A DNA stretch of 64,000 bases from Bdellovibrio sp047344985 (GTDB lineage: Bacteria > Bdellovibrionota > Bdellovibrionia > Bdellovibrionales > Bdellovibrionaceae), in NCBI RefSeq assembly GCF_047344985.1, contig NZ_CP178861.1, forward strand, positions 62,001-126,000. Reading direction: 5' to 3'. Position 1 is the stretch's first letter. Each line of letters starts with the position of its first letter. Of this stretch, positions 42,664 through 51,040 are shown in pieces. Under the pieces are notes generated by a model that saw only the letters and a list, made by a program, of their open reading frames with translations, was not told the origin of the DNA and did not search any database. Made by a program: the position numbers and the translations under genes.

Positions 42664-43353
42664 ATGGAAAAGATCAGCTTCAATATCAATAATTTGACCT
42701 GCGAGGCTCTCCGACTAAATGCCTCTTCTCCTTCACAAGCAGTTCTTTTTGCTGCCGGTGGCGGAGGAAATCCCGAACGTCATCTTCCGTTGCTAAAGGC
42801 GCTATCTGAAAGCGGCTGCACAGTCATTGCTCCCTATTTCGAAAGGCTTGCGTCGCCAAGGCCCAGTGTGGATGAACTTCGTTCACGTGTGAATTCTCTG
42901 CAAAGTGCGCTCAACATTGTTGGTGAATCCAATCTGTCGATCAGCGGGATAGGTCACTCCATTGGAGCGACTCTGTTGTTAGCTCTTGCGGGTGGAGAAA
43001 TGTGGATGAAAGAAGGACAGAAGTTTCCAGTTACGCGCGATGAGCGTATTAAAAAACTTGTGCTTTTCACTCCGCCAACGGGATTTTTTCAGGCTCCAAA
43101 GTCGTTAGAGAATGTTCATGCCTCCATCCAGGCTTGGGCTGGATCACTAGACACTTTTACGCCACCTCAACAACTTGAGATCTTGAAAGAAAAATTGTCG
43201 CCTCACACCCGCCTTGAAACTCGCATCATTGAGGGCGCGGGTCATTTTTCTTTTATGAATACGCTTCCACCAAATGTGGTAGATACAATGAAAGACCGGG
43301 AATTGTTCTTAACGGATCTTGCCGCAGAGGTTTGCAACTTTGTGATGGCCTAA
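42664..43353 (+). CDS. Alpha/beta hydrolase
   Basis: The protein has 229 residues without a signal peptide. The nucleophile elbow GHSIG places Ser99. The oxyanion-side AAGGGGNPERH and the C-terminal GAGHFSF with the catalytic His are visible. AGSLDTFTPP may hold the acid. The substrate is unknown. An SDR oxidoreductase follows 31 bases later, suggesting joint action on a small molecule or lipid. Confidence 0.85.
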   Translation: MEKISFNINNLTCEALRLNASSPSQAVLFAAGGGGNPERHLPLLKALSESGCTVIAPYFERLASPRPSVDELRSRVNSLQSALNIVGESNLSISGIGHSIGATLLLALAGGEMWMKEGQKFPVTRDERIKKLVLFTPPTGFFQAPKSLENVHASIQAWAGSLDTFTPPQQLEILKEKLSPHTRLETRIIEGAGHFSFMNTLPPNVVDTMKDRELFLTDLAAEVCNFVMA

Positions 43354-43384
43354 GGGTCACGGTGAAATAAACGAGGAGTTTTCT

Positions 43385-44245
43385 ATGAATGAGGTTTTAA
43401 TCACAGGCGCTTCTTCGGGAATTGGTTATGCTCTGACTGAATCTTTCCTGCAAAAAGGAGACACTGTTTGGGCGGGAGTCAGAAAACCTGAAACTCTGAA
43501 ATCGCTTCAGGAAAAATATCCGACACTTTTAAAAGTTCTTAAACTTGATGTGACCTCTGCAGCCGATATTGAATCGGCATGGCAGACGATCTCATCTCAA
43601 AAATCCGATAAGAAATTTATTCTGGTAAATAATGCCGGTGTTGCAGTTGGCGGGCCGATTGAGTCTTTGCCTTCTCTTGAATGGAAAAATCTTTTTGATG
43701 TGAACGTTTTGGGACTTGTGGCAATGACGCAAAAATTTTTACCGCGTCTTCGCGAAACACAAGGGCGTATTGTGAATATCGGCTCGATTAGCGGGCGTAT
43801 TGCGACACCCTATCTTGCACCCTATTGCTCTAGTAAATTTGCCGTGCGCGCGATCACGGATTCTTTACGCCGTGAAATGCGCTCTTTGGGTGTGAAGGTG
43901 ATTTTGATCGAACCAGGTCCGATCCAAACACCGATTTGGGAAAAATCTATTGAGCACAGTCAGGATTTAAAAAAGCATATCTCAGGTGAGCAAATGAAAA
44001 TCTATGGCTCAGCGATTGAAGCGCTTACATCAGCCGTAGAAGATGTTGCGAGGTCAGCTGTGCCTGTGTCTTGGGTTACAGATAAGGTTTTGCACGCTGT
44101 GAATGCTCCAAATCCAAAAGCCTATTATCTCATTGGAAAAGGAATTTGCTTTCAGGCATTTTTAGCAAAGCATCTTCCGGTGAAGTGGCTCGATGCTCTG
44201 CTTGCGATGGGATTTCGTTTCAAAAAAGGCAAGGCCCCTGTTTAG
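43385..44245 (+). CDS. Short-chain dehydrogenase/reductase
   Basis: The protein has 286 residues of the classical SDR type. The NAD(P)-binding TGASSGIG is at 7-14, NNAG at 82-85, catalytic Ser in NIGSISG, and Tyr147/Lys151 in APYCSSK. The C-terminal extension (AFLAKHLPVKWLDALLAMG) is somewhat hydrophobic, as in retinol or steroid dehydrogenase-like members. GAGGAG precedes the ATG. Its stop overlaps that of the convergent gene. Confidence 0.92.
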   Translation: MNEVLITGASSGIGYALTESFLQKGDTVWAGVRKPETLKSLQEKYPTLLKVLKLDVTSAADIESAWQTISSQKSDKKFILVNNAGVAVGGPIESLPSLEWKNLFDVNVLGLVAMTQKFLPRLRETQGRIVNIGSISGRIATPYLAPYCSSKFAVRAITDSLRREMRSLGVKVILIEPGPIQTPIWEKSIEHSQDLKKHISGEQMKIYGSAIEALTSAVEDVARSAVPVSWVTDKVLHAVNAPNPKAYYLIGKGICFQAFLAKHLPVKWLDALLAMGFRFKKGKAPV

Positions 44246-45816
44246 AACAAGTACTGAACGCCGCCCATCAGTGTCGTCATTTTGTGGCTGACACTGGATG
44301 CGGACTCCGTGCGAGTTCCCGTGCCGCTAAAGTCCGAGTTGTAGTTTTCTAACAAAAGCTCTCCGCGGATTTTAAAGCGCGTCCTCATTTTGTAATCGAC
44401 GAAGAAACTAAATGAATTGATCTTATTATCCGAAGAACTTCCGCTCGTTTTGTTTTCGCTCAATGAAGGATTCAAGAAGAAATCAAGTTTTCCGCCGATA
44501 TCCACAGGAATTTCCTCAGAGAGCGGAAATTGTCCCGCGATACTGAGTGCAAAGCCACCGTACTTCATTGTTGTGAAAGCCGTTGGCGTGCTGTCATCAA
44601 TTGTGAAATTCGTATTGAGGTAGCCAGCACCGATTTGCAACTTAGGACCGAAGTAATCGTTTGTTAAAAGGAAGTTGTATCCAACATTCACTCCGTATTG
44701 TCCCATTGCCATGTTGAGTTTGCTTGGTGACGATCCCGCAAGATCATTATCAATCGAAAAAACAGCCTGACGAAGTTGGATGCCCATGTACCATTCAGGG
44801 TTCAACCACAACTCACCACGCACCATGATGTTTGGAGCCAGGTTTGTACTGCCACTCACAGAACCCGAAGTGACAAGACTTGCGTTTTGTGTGTAGTTAG
44901 AAAGGCCCGCCATCAATTCAATTTTTCCATATTGGGGAGGCATTGTGGGGAGCCACTCTTGCGGCTCTTCACCGAAAGCGACGTCTTTATCAGGACGCGT
45001 GGAAATATCCTGCAAGACCTTTCCTGAAGGAGTTGTCACAGGCACAGAGTATTTTACGAATTCGTCAGGCATCACTTTAGAACCAACGGCGATCACGCCG
45101 GGTTCCTTTTCCATTTCGACATAACCAAAGCTCAGATACGGTTCGACTTTAAAAAGTTTTACTCGTCCTAAAACTTCTTTTTCAGTGCTGATCATGAAAT
45201 TAAGCTTGGGATGACGATTGACCTTGATGATTTGCACAACAGAAACGCGGCTGTCAGGTTTTAGACCATAAGCACTTCCCAAATTCAGAGTCACTTGCTG
45301 ACCGCGACGGCTCAGGATCGAGGCTCTAAAAGGCATGCGGTATTTTATATTTTCAAAAAGTTTTCTGACCTGCGCACGCACTTCGGCCGTTTCAAAGCCT
45401 TTGTAGTCTATAAGGGCCTCTTGCAACAGCGGCAAACCTTCACGACCTACAAAAAGAGTGAGCGTGACAGAGATACCACGAGGCCCACGTAAAATTTTGG
45501 AAGTGAGAGCCGCTTCGCTTTTTGCTGCTTGTAAAATCTTTTGAACATCATCAGGACGCTCATCTAAAAATTCAGATTTGATTTTTAGATCTTGAGGATA
45601 ATTTGCCAAGGACCACTGCTTGTCTTCGTTAAGAAGTTGGCGAAGTTCTTCTTCAACGGGGCGAGCATAAATTCCACCGACATTGTCCGTTGTTGGAACC
45701 AGAACGATGGATTTAATAGCCAGATCTTGGTCAGCATTACTGACGTAAGTGTTCTGGGCATTGGTCTGGCTAGCACAAATCGCGACGAAGAAAAAACTAA
45801 GAAGAAATGATTTCAT
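44242..45816 (-). CDS. Exported protein with C-terminal beta barrel
   Basis: The protein has 524 residues with a signal peptide (MKSFLLSFFFVAICASQTNA). Residues about 30-170 form an alpha/beta domain (IKSIVLVPTTDNVGG). About 170-260 is beta-rich (LNLGSAYGLKPDSRVSVVQII). The last 230 residues alternate like an outer-membrane barrel and end in Phe (GVQYLF), the classic BAM recognition signal. No family name is recognised. It is divergent from another barrel protein gene, so the pair may act together. Confidence 0.8.
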   Translation of the reverse strand: MKSFLLSFFFVAICASQTNAQNTYVSNADQDLAIKSIVLVPTTDNVGGIYARPVEEELRQLLNEDKQWSLANYPQDLKIKSEFLDERPDDVQKILQAAKSEAALTSKILRGPRGISVTLTLFVGREGLPLLQEALIDYKGFETAEVRAQVRKLFENIKYRMPFRASILSRRGQQVTLNLGSAYGLKPDSRVSVVQIIKVNRHPKLNFMISTEKEVLGRVKLFKVEPYLSFGYVEMEKEPGVIAVGSKVMPDEFVKYSVPVTTPSGKVLQDISTRPDKDVAFGEEPQEWLPTMPPQYGKIELMAGLSNYTQNASLVTSGSVSGSTNLAPNIMVRGELWLNPEWYMGIQLRQAVFSIDNDLAGSSPSKLNMAMGQYGVNVGYNFLLTNDYFGPKLQIGAGYLNTNFTIDDSTPTAFTTMKYGGFALSIAGQFPLSEEIPVDIGGKLDFFLNPSLSENKTSGSSSDNKINSFSFFVDYKMRTRFKIRGELLLENYNSDFSGTGTRTESASSVSHKMTTLMGGVQYLF

Positions 45817-45893
45817 AAAATAATTCTGCCTTGCCTCTGAAAACTCGTCAATTTGGCGTCAAGTAATTCGGACCGAGAGCCGAAATATTTCTT

Positions 45894-47075
45894 ATGAAGT
45901 CTTCTCTTTCTTTTTTCATTGTTGTTGGATTGTTGACCGTGAGTTTTCAAACTCATGCGCAAACAAGTCTTGAAGGTTTCTCTTCAGGTCGTTACGAAGT
46001 CCGTAAGAGCGCCAAAAAAGTTCGTCGTCCAGCCTCGGAAGGTGAAGCTACGCCTATGGTGACTGACGGCGATGGCGTGAAAGTGCGCACCTTAAAAGCC
46101 AGCGAACTTGAAGCGGAAGAAAAAGCTCGCAAAGAAGCGGAACTCGCTAAAATTGAAGCAGAGAAAAAAGAAGCCGAGAAAAAAGCTCTTGAAGCCAAAG
46201 CAGAACAAGAAGCTGCGAAGGCGAAAACAGAAACGTCTAGTCCAGGTGCAACTGCTGCTTCGGATGTCCAAGAACCTGGAATCAGTGAACAGGCGGAAAG
46301 TCTTTTCTCTAGCAAAGCGGAAAAGATCTATGATTTTTATCGTGAGACTATTCATCCCGATGACATTCGTAATAACCGCGTTGAGTTGGATGTGATGCCA
46401 GTCGTTGCGTACAATGACTCTCAATCTAACTATTCATACCGTGATTACCAAAGTTTCTTTAATGCTCTGAAATTTAAAACAAATGTATGGCTGACACCTC
46501 TTATTGGTGTGAGCGGGCAGATTATGTTTTCTTTTGCAGCTGACGTGGATGCTGTGGGTGGCTCTTCACGTGTCCCTGCAAAGTATGAATTTGTGGATCT
46601 TGGTGTGAACTTTAGAAAGTTCTTTGGCGTGTCTCGTAAATCCAGTTCTGTCGAATTTTCTATTCTTCTCAGTGACAATAAAATGAATGTGCCTAGCGAC
46701 AATACGTCTCGTGCTCGTCTGAAATCGCAAGGTTTCGGTGTGGGTTTAAAAGCGCGTATTCCAAGCTCTCAAAATTATTCATGGGTTGTTGGCGGAAGTT
46801 TCTTTCCACGCTTGCAACACACAGAAACTGAAACCGGAGCCGCGATCAACTCCGGATCTTCTGAGGAGAGCATCCGTATCGGTCTTGATTTAGGTGGTGA
46901 ATGGAAATTCACACGCGAAAGTCAGATGATTTGGAATTTGGGTTTGAGTGCGGAACGAAATGTTTTTGATGGCAATGCCAACTTGCCAGACCCAAGTACA
47001 GGCACAACGCCTTCGAATGTCAGCGTGACGAACTCGCTATACATGTTCTCCCTAGGCTATCGTTGGGGCCACTAA
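45894..47075 (+). CDS. Outer-membrane beta-barrel protein with Lys/Glu/Ala coiled coil
   Basis: The protein has 393 residues with a signal peptide (MKSSLSFFIVVGLLTVSFQTHA). A charged coiled coil spans about 65-115 (ELEAEEKARKEAELAKIEA). The last 230 residues form a predicted barrel with strands such as FKTNVWLTPLIGVSG and SLYMFSLGYRWGH. The coiled coil may contact peptidoglycan or a partner in the periplasm. Antisense ORFs in this stretch are mirrors of the repetitive coiled coil. Confidence 0.8.
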   Translation: MKSSLSFFIVVGLLTVSFQTHAQTSLEGFSSGRYEVRKSAKKVRRPASEGEATPMVTDGDGVKVRTLKASELEAEEKARKEAELAKIEAEKKEAEKKALEAKAEQEAAKAKTETSSPGATAASDVQEPGISEQAESLFSSKAEKIYDFYRETIHPDDIRNNRVELDVMPVVAYNDSQSNYSYRDYQSFFNALKFKTNVWLTPLIGVSGQIMFSFAADVDAVGGSSRVPAKYEFVDLGVNFRKFFGVSRKSSSVEFSILLSDNKMNVPSDNTSRARLKSQGFGVGLKARIPSSQNYSWVVGGSFFPRLQHTETETGAAINSGSSEESIRIGLDLGGEWKFTRESQMIWNLGLSAERNVFDGNANLPDPSTGTTPSNVSVTNSLYMFSLGYRWGH

Positions 47076-47118
47076 AATCCACTAATCAAAAGTCCTCATA
47101 AAATTTATACTGAAGCGG

Positions 47119-47511
47119 ATGAAGATACGTTTTGCTGTCGTAGACGACGCCGCTTTTTTACGTGAACTTGTGAAGAACATTGTGACTTCCGCTGGAGGCA
47201 CATGCGTGGGTGAAGCCGCCAATGGTGATGAAGCCGTGGCGCTTGTGGAGTCCACTCTTCCTGATGTGGTTTTTTTAGATATGGTGATGCCGCTTCGAAA
47301 CGGCATTGAAACCGCTAAAGTCATCAAGGAACTTCATCCGGAAATAAAAATCATCGGTTGTTCTACGATTGATCAGGAAGCTCTCGTACAAAAAGCTTAT
47401 GACTCTGGGTTTGACGACTACATCACAAAACCATTCAGCAAAGAACAAGTTTTAGAATCAATTAAAAAGGTATTACCGCAACTGGGAGAATCAACTCATG
47501 GAAGAACTTAA
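47119..47511 (+). CDS. CheY-like single-domain response regulator
   Basis: The protein has 130 residues and is a stand-alone receiver with the full active site: Asp9-Asp10 (VVDDA), phosphoacceptor Asp54 (FLDMVMP), Thr83 (CSTID) and Lys104 (ITKPF). With no output domain it probably binds a partner, as CheY does. The next gene overlaps it by 14 bases and encodes a small membrane-associated protein, which may be linked to its role. Confidence 0.93.
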   Translation: MKIRFAVVDDAAFLRELVKNIVTSAGGTCVGEAANGDEAVALVESTLPDVVFLDMVMPLRNGIETAKVIKELHPEIKIIGCSTIDQEALVQKAYDSGFDDYITKPFSKEQVLESIKKVLPQLGESTHGRT

Positions 47512-47758
47512 ATTTGTCTTGAAGTGTTTTGCTTGCACGGCACTTTTGATCGTTCTTATGCAAGTCAAAGTAGGTGGCGCTTCGATTGAAAACCACTCTT
47601 TCCATTGGTTGCAAAATTCAACGGCATCTCAATACATTCAAAGTGCGGCGGCTGGCGGCGCCATGGCTTTGCGCAATCTTGGCAAAAGCTTGAAAGATGG
47701 CGTAGCTAGCACGGTCGACGGATTTCAAGAAGGCGCTCACGAAAAAGCAGTTCGCTAA
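47498..47758 (+). CDS. Small protein with N-terminal membrane segment
   Basis: The protein has 86 residues. ELKFVLKCFACTALLIVLMQV looks like a membrane anchor or uncleaved signal, followed by a soluble tail with GAMALRNLGKSLKDGVAS. The gene starts inside the CheY-like gene after CTGGGAGAATC, a good ribosome binding site, so the two are translationally coupled. No family recognised. Confidence 0.65.
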   Translation: MEELKFVLKCFACTALLIVLMQVKVGGASIENHSFHWLQNSTASQYIQSAAAGGAMALRNLGKSLKDGVASTVDGFQEGAHEKAVR

Positions 47759-47778
47759 CGCCTTCCTGAAAGCAGAAA

Positions 47779-47973
47779 TTATCTTACACCTGACTGTGTC
47801 TTATCAGACGTTTTCACAGTTGTCTTAGAGGCCTTCGCAGGGTTTGTGTCTTTCAAAAGATCATTTGAAGCAGAGGCCACTCTGTGTGAGCACTTCGGGC
47901 TTGCAACAGATGCAGACGCAAATGCGAAAGTAACAACAGACATAGCGATAACGGTTTTAACCATCTTCTTCAT
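47779..47973 (-). CDS. Small exported protein
   Basis: The protein has 64 residues. The signal peptide MKKMVKTVIAMSVVTFAFASASVA is followed by a 40-residue, Lys/Thr/Ser-rich mature peptide with one Cys. AAAGGAG stands seven bases before the ATG, which supports a real gene. A sigma-54-like promoter lies at 48029-48044. The function is unknown. Confidence 0.65.
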   Translation of the reverse strand: MKKMVKTVIAMSVVTFAFASASVASPKCSHRVASASNDLLKDTNPAKASKTTVKTSDKTQSGVR

Positions 47974-48028
47974 AGGGACTCCTTTGTAACGAGTACAAAA
48001 AATATAAATCTACTCAGAAGAATGCTAA

Positions 48029-48044
48029 TGCATCGGATGTGCCA
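48029..48044 (-). promoter_or_regulatory. Sigma-54 (-24/-12) promoter candidate
   Basis: The minus strand reads TGGCACA-TCCG-ATGCA. GG and GC are 10 bases apart and only one conserved base of the -12 box differs. A perfect GTCTC-AAAAC-GAGAC repeat (48053-48067) and TTTGAGAC lie just upstream and could bind an activator. Confidence 0.5.
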
Positions 48045-48103
48045 TGAAGTTCGTCTCAAAACGAGACAGTAAGAGTAAAATCAGCTAACTTTGAGACAAA
48101 ATA

Positions 48104-48131
48104 AAAGGGCTTTGGATGACCAAAGCCCTTT
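48104..48131. terminator. Terminator downstream of the hit gene
   Basis: AAAGGGCTTTGG (48104-48115), ATGA loop, CCAAAGCCCTTT (48120-48131), a perfect 12-bp stem. T-rich tails lie on both sides; for the minus strand TTATTTTG follows. Confidence 0.85.
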
Positions 48132-48164
48132 TTAGGTTATCGAATGCCAAGATTCTAGACAGTT

Positions 48165-48458
48165 TTAACGAGTGCCTTCGCGAGTTGTTGGCGAAGTGTT
48201 ATCTGGAGCTGCTGTGCCCGCAGGTCTATAAGTCGTATTATCGCCAAGGCGACCGTGCTTCATACGAGCGATACACTCAGGGCACACACCCGGAGCTGCC
48301 ACGTCAGCTTCAGAAGGCTTACCACCTTGAGCTTCATTTGGGTCTTCACCAGGATTTACTGTTCTTTTTGAATCGTCCTCTTGTGCAAAGGAGGAGGTGC
48401 TCACAAATGCGGAGCCAAGACCAGCCAACAAAATGGAAAGAACTAAAAGTCTTTTCAT
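48165..48458 (-). CDS. Small exported protein, likely hit-locus (Bd0108-type) protein
   Basis: The protein has 97 residues with a signal peptide (MKRLLVLSILLAGLGSAFVSTSSFA). The 72-residue mature part is acidic and disordered (EDDSKRTVNPGEDPNEAQ) with a CPEC pair in the middle. From its size, export signal and place between a YD-repeat gene and the tad pilus operon I infer it is the hit-locus protein of Bdellovibrio. In B. bacteriovorus, mutations in that protein allow prey-independent growth. The ATG at 48458 has AAGGTG upstream. An 8-base direct repeat inside the gene could cause in-frame deletion. Confidence 0.7.
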   Translation of the reverse strand: MKRLLVLSILLAGLGSAFVSTSSFAQEDDSKRTVNPGEDPNEAQGGKPSEADVAAPGVCPECIARMKHGRLGDNTTYRPAGTAAPDNTSPTTREGTR

Positions 48459-48474
48459 AAATTCACCTTCTCCT

Positions 48475-50130
48475 TTATAGATACAATTCCGCTGTTGCAG
48501 GGGCAATAATATCTAGCAGGTTGTTGAATGTACTTGCAACTTGCATAGCAACAGAAGGGCCTTCTTTGCTATCCACTTTGTTGATATCCCCATTTGGTTT
48601 ATAACTTACTACAATTGTTCCAAGACCAGGACGAGTGACGATGGAAGGTTTTCCATAACGCTCTTCGTATTCAATCTTAACGACTTTCTTTGCATGGTCT
48701 GTGATTGTCGCAATACGCCCACGGTTATCGTAAGTCATATTGATTTTTTGACCATCACTGTTTTGCGCATAAGTCAGATTGCCTTTGGCATCGTACTTAA
48801 ATTGCGTGTTCTTCACAGAGACCTTAGCCCCTTTTTCATTAAAGAACGTGCTTGTCACAGCGCTGACTTTTTTGATTTTTGGATCGTATTCAAAAGCCAT
48901 GCGGACGTTAGGAGCTGCTTTTACTTTTACAAGTCCATCTGGATAGTACTCGTAAGAAACGCGGTCCGCATTACGACGGATAGAAACAGGTTTTCCAAAC
49001 ACGTCATGATAAGTGATATCAGTGACGTTGCCGTTAACTGTCGTCATCACTCTTTGCAGGAAGTACTGACCGTCAGCGCGCTGTTGGTGCCAGAATTCGT
49101 ATTTATTGTCCGCCATCACTTCTTTGCCGCAAGTTTTCTTCACTGTCGACCAGTAGTGATTTTTTGGATCGTTGGCAGAGAATTCGTATTTATACGACTC
49201 TAAGCACTTGTCACGACCTGCAAATGCCGTCACCCAGTCGTTCTTTTTATCGTACTTAATTGCGATAAAAGTTTTATCTGGCCATGAAGCTTTTGTGAGG
49301 TTGTGAAGTTCGTCGTATTCGTAAGTATAAGTTTTCAACCACGCATTCTTCACAGAAGCAAGGTCATCTAAATTTGCAAACTTATAATCTGCCATCAAAC
49401 CGTTCGGGCCTGTGATGGATTTAACTTTTTTGTTTTGATAATACTTAAAGTTCAGACGGCGACCGTTGTTATCCTGAATGGAAGCGATCACGTCTTTGTC
49501 GTAATCAAATTTCAAGAAGTTGCCGTTTTTGTCATAGATATGAGTCAATTTTCCTTGCGGACTAAAGCGTTGAGCGCTGCCGTCTGGAAGATTGCGTGTG
49601 TAGTATGTTTTGTTGAAAACAAAGTGTTCAACTTCGCGACCGTTTGCAAAAAACTTCGTACCTTCTTTAACAGGAACGGAAATTCCGTATTTTGCCGCGA
49701 ACTCAGAACGAGCACTGTCGTCTTCAAGAAGCTGAGTTTTCAAATTCGTCAAGTAAGCCTCTGTCAGACCCACTTTCTTTTCAGCTTTCATCTTGGTGAT
49801 GATTTGAGCAATCGTGTTTTCCACATCTTTGCGTGTGACTTCGCGAGGAGCAAACGTCACTTCCAAACCGCCACCGCATTCTTTGACTTTGATATTTCCT
49901 TCAGCGTTGACTTCCATCGCTGTTTCGAAATCCGAGCACCATCCGAAACCAAACATACCATTGAAAAGTGAACGGCTGTTGTAAGTGCGCACGATTTTCA
50001 AATCGTAACCGCTGCCCGGCACATCCATATCAATCCATGTATTGGAGTAGTTGGCATTTTTCATATCAACAAGCGCGTAAGCTTGTGCTGAAAAAAGAAA
50101 AGCGAACGCCAAAATTGCCTTCTTCATCAT
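48475..50130 (-). CDS. Exported RHS/YD-repeat protein, likely Bd0109-type hit-locus partner
   Basis: The protein has 551 residues with a signal peptide (MMKKAILAFAFLFSAQAYA). The N-terminal part (MDVPGSGYDLKIVRTYNSRSLFNGMFGFGWCSDFE) is a DUF6531-type RHS opening. Many YD-type repeats follow (YDKNGNFLKFDYDKD, YDAKGNLTYAQNSDG, YDNRGRIATITD). It is short for an RHS protein and has no variable toxin tip, so it is probably structural. It ends 16 bases before the hit-type gene and starts 31 bases after the tadB stop. Pairing with the hit protein in prey sensing is known for Bdellovibrio and inferred here. Confidence 0.82.
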   Translation of the reverse strand: MMKKAILAFAFLFSAQAYALVDMKNANYSNTWIDMDVPGSGYDLKIVRTYNSRSLFNGMFGFGWCSDFETAMEVNAEGNIKVKECGGGLEVTFAPREVTRKDVENTIAQIITKMKAEKKVGLTEAYLTNLKTQLLEDDSARSEFAAKYGISVPVKEGTKFFANGREVEHFVFNKTYYTRNLPDGSAQRFSPQGKLTHIYDKNGNFLKFDYDKDVIASIQDNNGRRLNFKYYQNKKVKSITGPNGLMADYKFANLDDLASVKNAWLKTYTYEYDELHNLTKASWPDKTFIAIKYDKKNDWVTAFAGRDKCLESYKYEFSANDPKNHYWSTVKKTCGKEVMADNKYEFWHQQRADGQYFLQRVMTTVNGNVTDITYHDVFGKPVSIRRNADRVSYEYYPDGLVKVKAAPNVRMAFEYDPKIKKVSAVTSTFFNEKGAKVSVKNTQFKYDAKGNLTYAQNSDGQKINMTYDNRGRIATITDHAKKVVKIEYEERYGKPSIVTRPGLGTIVVSYKPNGDINKVDSKEGPSVAMQVASTFNNLLDIIAPATAELYL

Positions 50131-50161
50131 TATCGGTACCCTCTTCCTAGAAACTGACAAA

Positions 50162-51037
50162 CTACACTTTAATGGTAACAAGCTTTTTAATGACTATGCC
50201 ACCGATTATTTGCAGACCGAGCATCATAAACAACAACACTAGACCTAGGGTTGTGTTAAACATTGGTTTGATAAAACCCGGGTCTATCACCATAAAGACG
50301 GCCATTAAGATAAACGGAATCATGGTGACGATGATTCCTTGCATGAGGCCTTGTGCAGTCAGAGCTTGAATTTTTTTCTCTACTTTTTGTCTCTCACGAA
50401 TGACCGTGACGATAGTCTGGAAAGTCTCTGCCAAGTTACCGCCGGTCTCTTTTAAAATATTGATCGACGTTACAAACATCTGAACGTCAGGACGGGGAAT
50501 GCGCTGGCCTAAATCATTCAGTGCACTTTCAAAACTATCACCCACTTGCATTTGATAAAGAACTTGTGCGAATTCCTGACTGATGGGATTTCCCATGATC
50601 TCTACCACGCGCTTCATGGACTCTTGAGGATTGGAGCCGGCTTTAATACCGTTGGCCATAATAGTAAGACCATCCACCATTTGATCGACGAATCGTGTGC
50701 AACGTTGTTCGTAGGTGAGCTTCACGACAAACAACGGAAGCTGCCAGCCACCGACCGTGATAGCGGCACCAAAAATAAAACCGATAAGCACACTTGGCCA
50801 CACAGCCAAGAAAACCAAAGCGCCCATACCGAAACTCACTAGAAGAATCAGAATGGTGATTTTCTTTTCGTTCACGTCGTTCCCCATTAAACGAAGCATG
50901 CGAATCACCTCATCACGCTGTCCAAGACTGCGTTTATGGAGCCACGCAATTGTTTTGTCAGCCCAAAGGATAACGAAAACAAAAACGCAAATTCCAAAAA
51001 GAGGGATTAACACCCATTCGTTAGCAAGAAACTTCAT
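50162..51037 (-). CDS. tadB: Tad pilus inner-membrane platform protein (T2SF domain)
   Basis: The protein has 291 residues. It has two N-terminal helices, a T2SF/GspF domain (VDQMVDGLTIMANGIKAGSNPQESMKRVVEIMG ... NILKETGGNLAETF) and two C-terminal helices. Such proteins form the inner-membrane base on which the TadA ATPase acts. It follows the ATPase gene by 3 bases. Tad systems usually have two such proteins (TadB and TadC) in tandem; only one is present here, and TadB versus TadC is not settled. Confidence 0.9.
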   Translation of the reverse strand: MKFLANEWVLIPLFGICVFVFVILWADKTIAWLHKRSLGQRDEVIRMLRLMGNDVNEKKITILILLVSFGMGALVFLAVWPSVLIGFIFGAAITVGGWQLPLFVVKLTYEQRCTRFVDQMVDGLTIMANGIKAGSNPQESMKRVVEIMGNPISQEFAQVLYQMQVGDSFESALNDLGQRIPRPDVQMFVTSINILKETGGNLAETFQTIVTVIRERQKVEKKIQALTAQGLMQGIIVTMIPFILMAVFMVIDPGFIKPMFNTTLGLVLLFMMLGLQIIGGIVIKKLVTIKV

Positions 51038-51040
51038 GAT

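Noticed and set aside
45870..45893. Sigma-28-like site before the barrel-protein gene (GCCGAAAT)
   Set aside because: Only 6 of 8 in the -10 and no good TAAA at the right distance.
45992..46424. Overlapping ORFs on both strands in the barrel-protein gene
   Set aside because: They are frame mirrors of the Lys/Glu/Ala coiled coil.
48541..49203. Plus-strand ORF of 220 codons antisense to the YD-repeat gene
   Set aside because: Phe/Val/Ile/Arg-rich mirror of a coding strand with no recognisable features.
50122..50138. ACCGATAA before the YD-repeat gene
   Set aside because: No -35 match and it overlaps the start codon.
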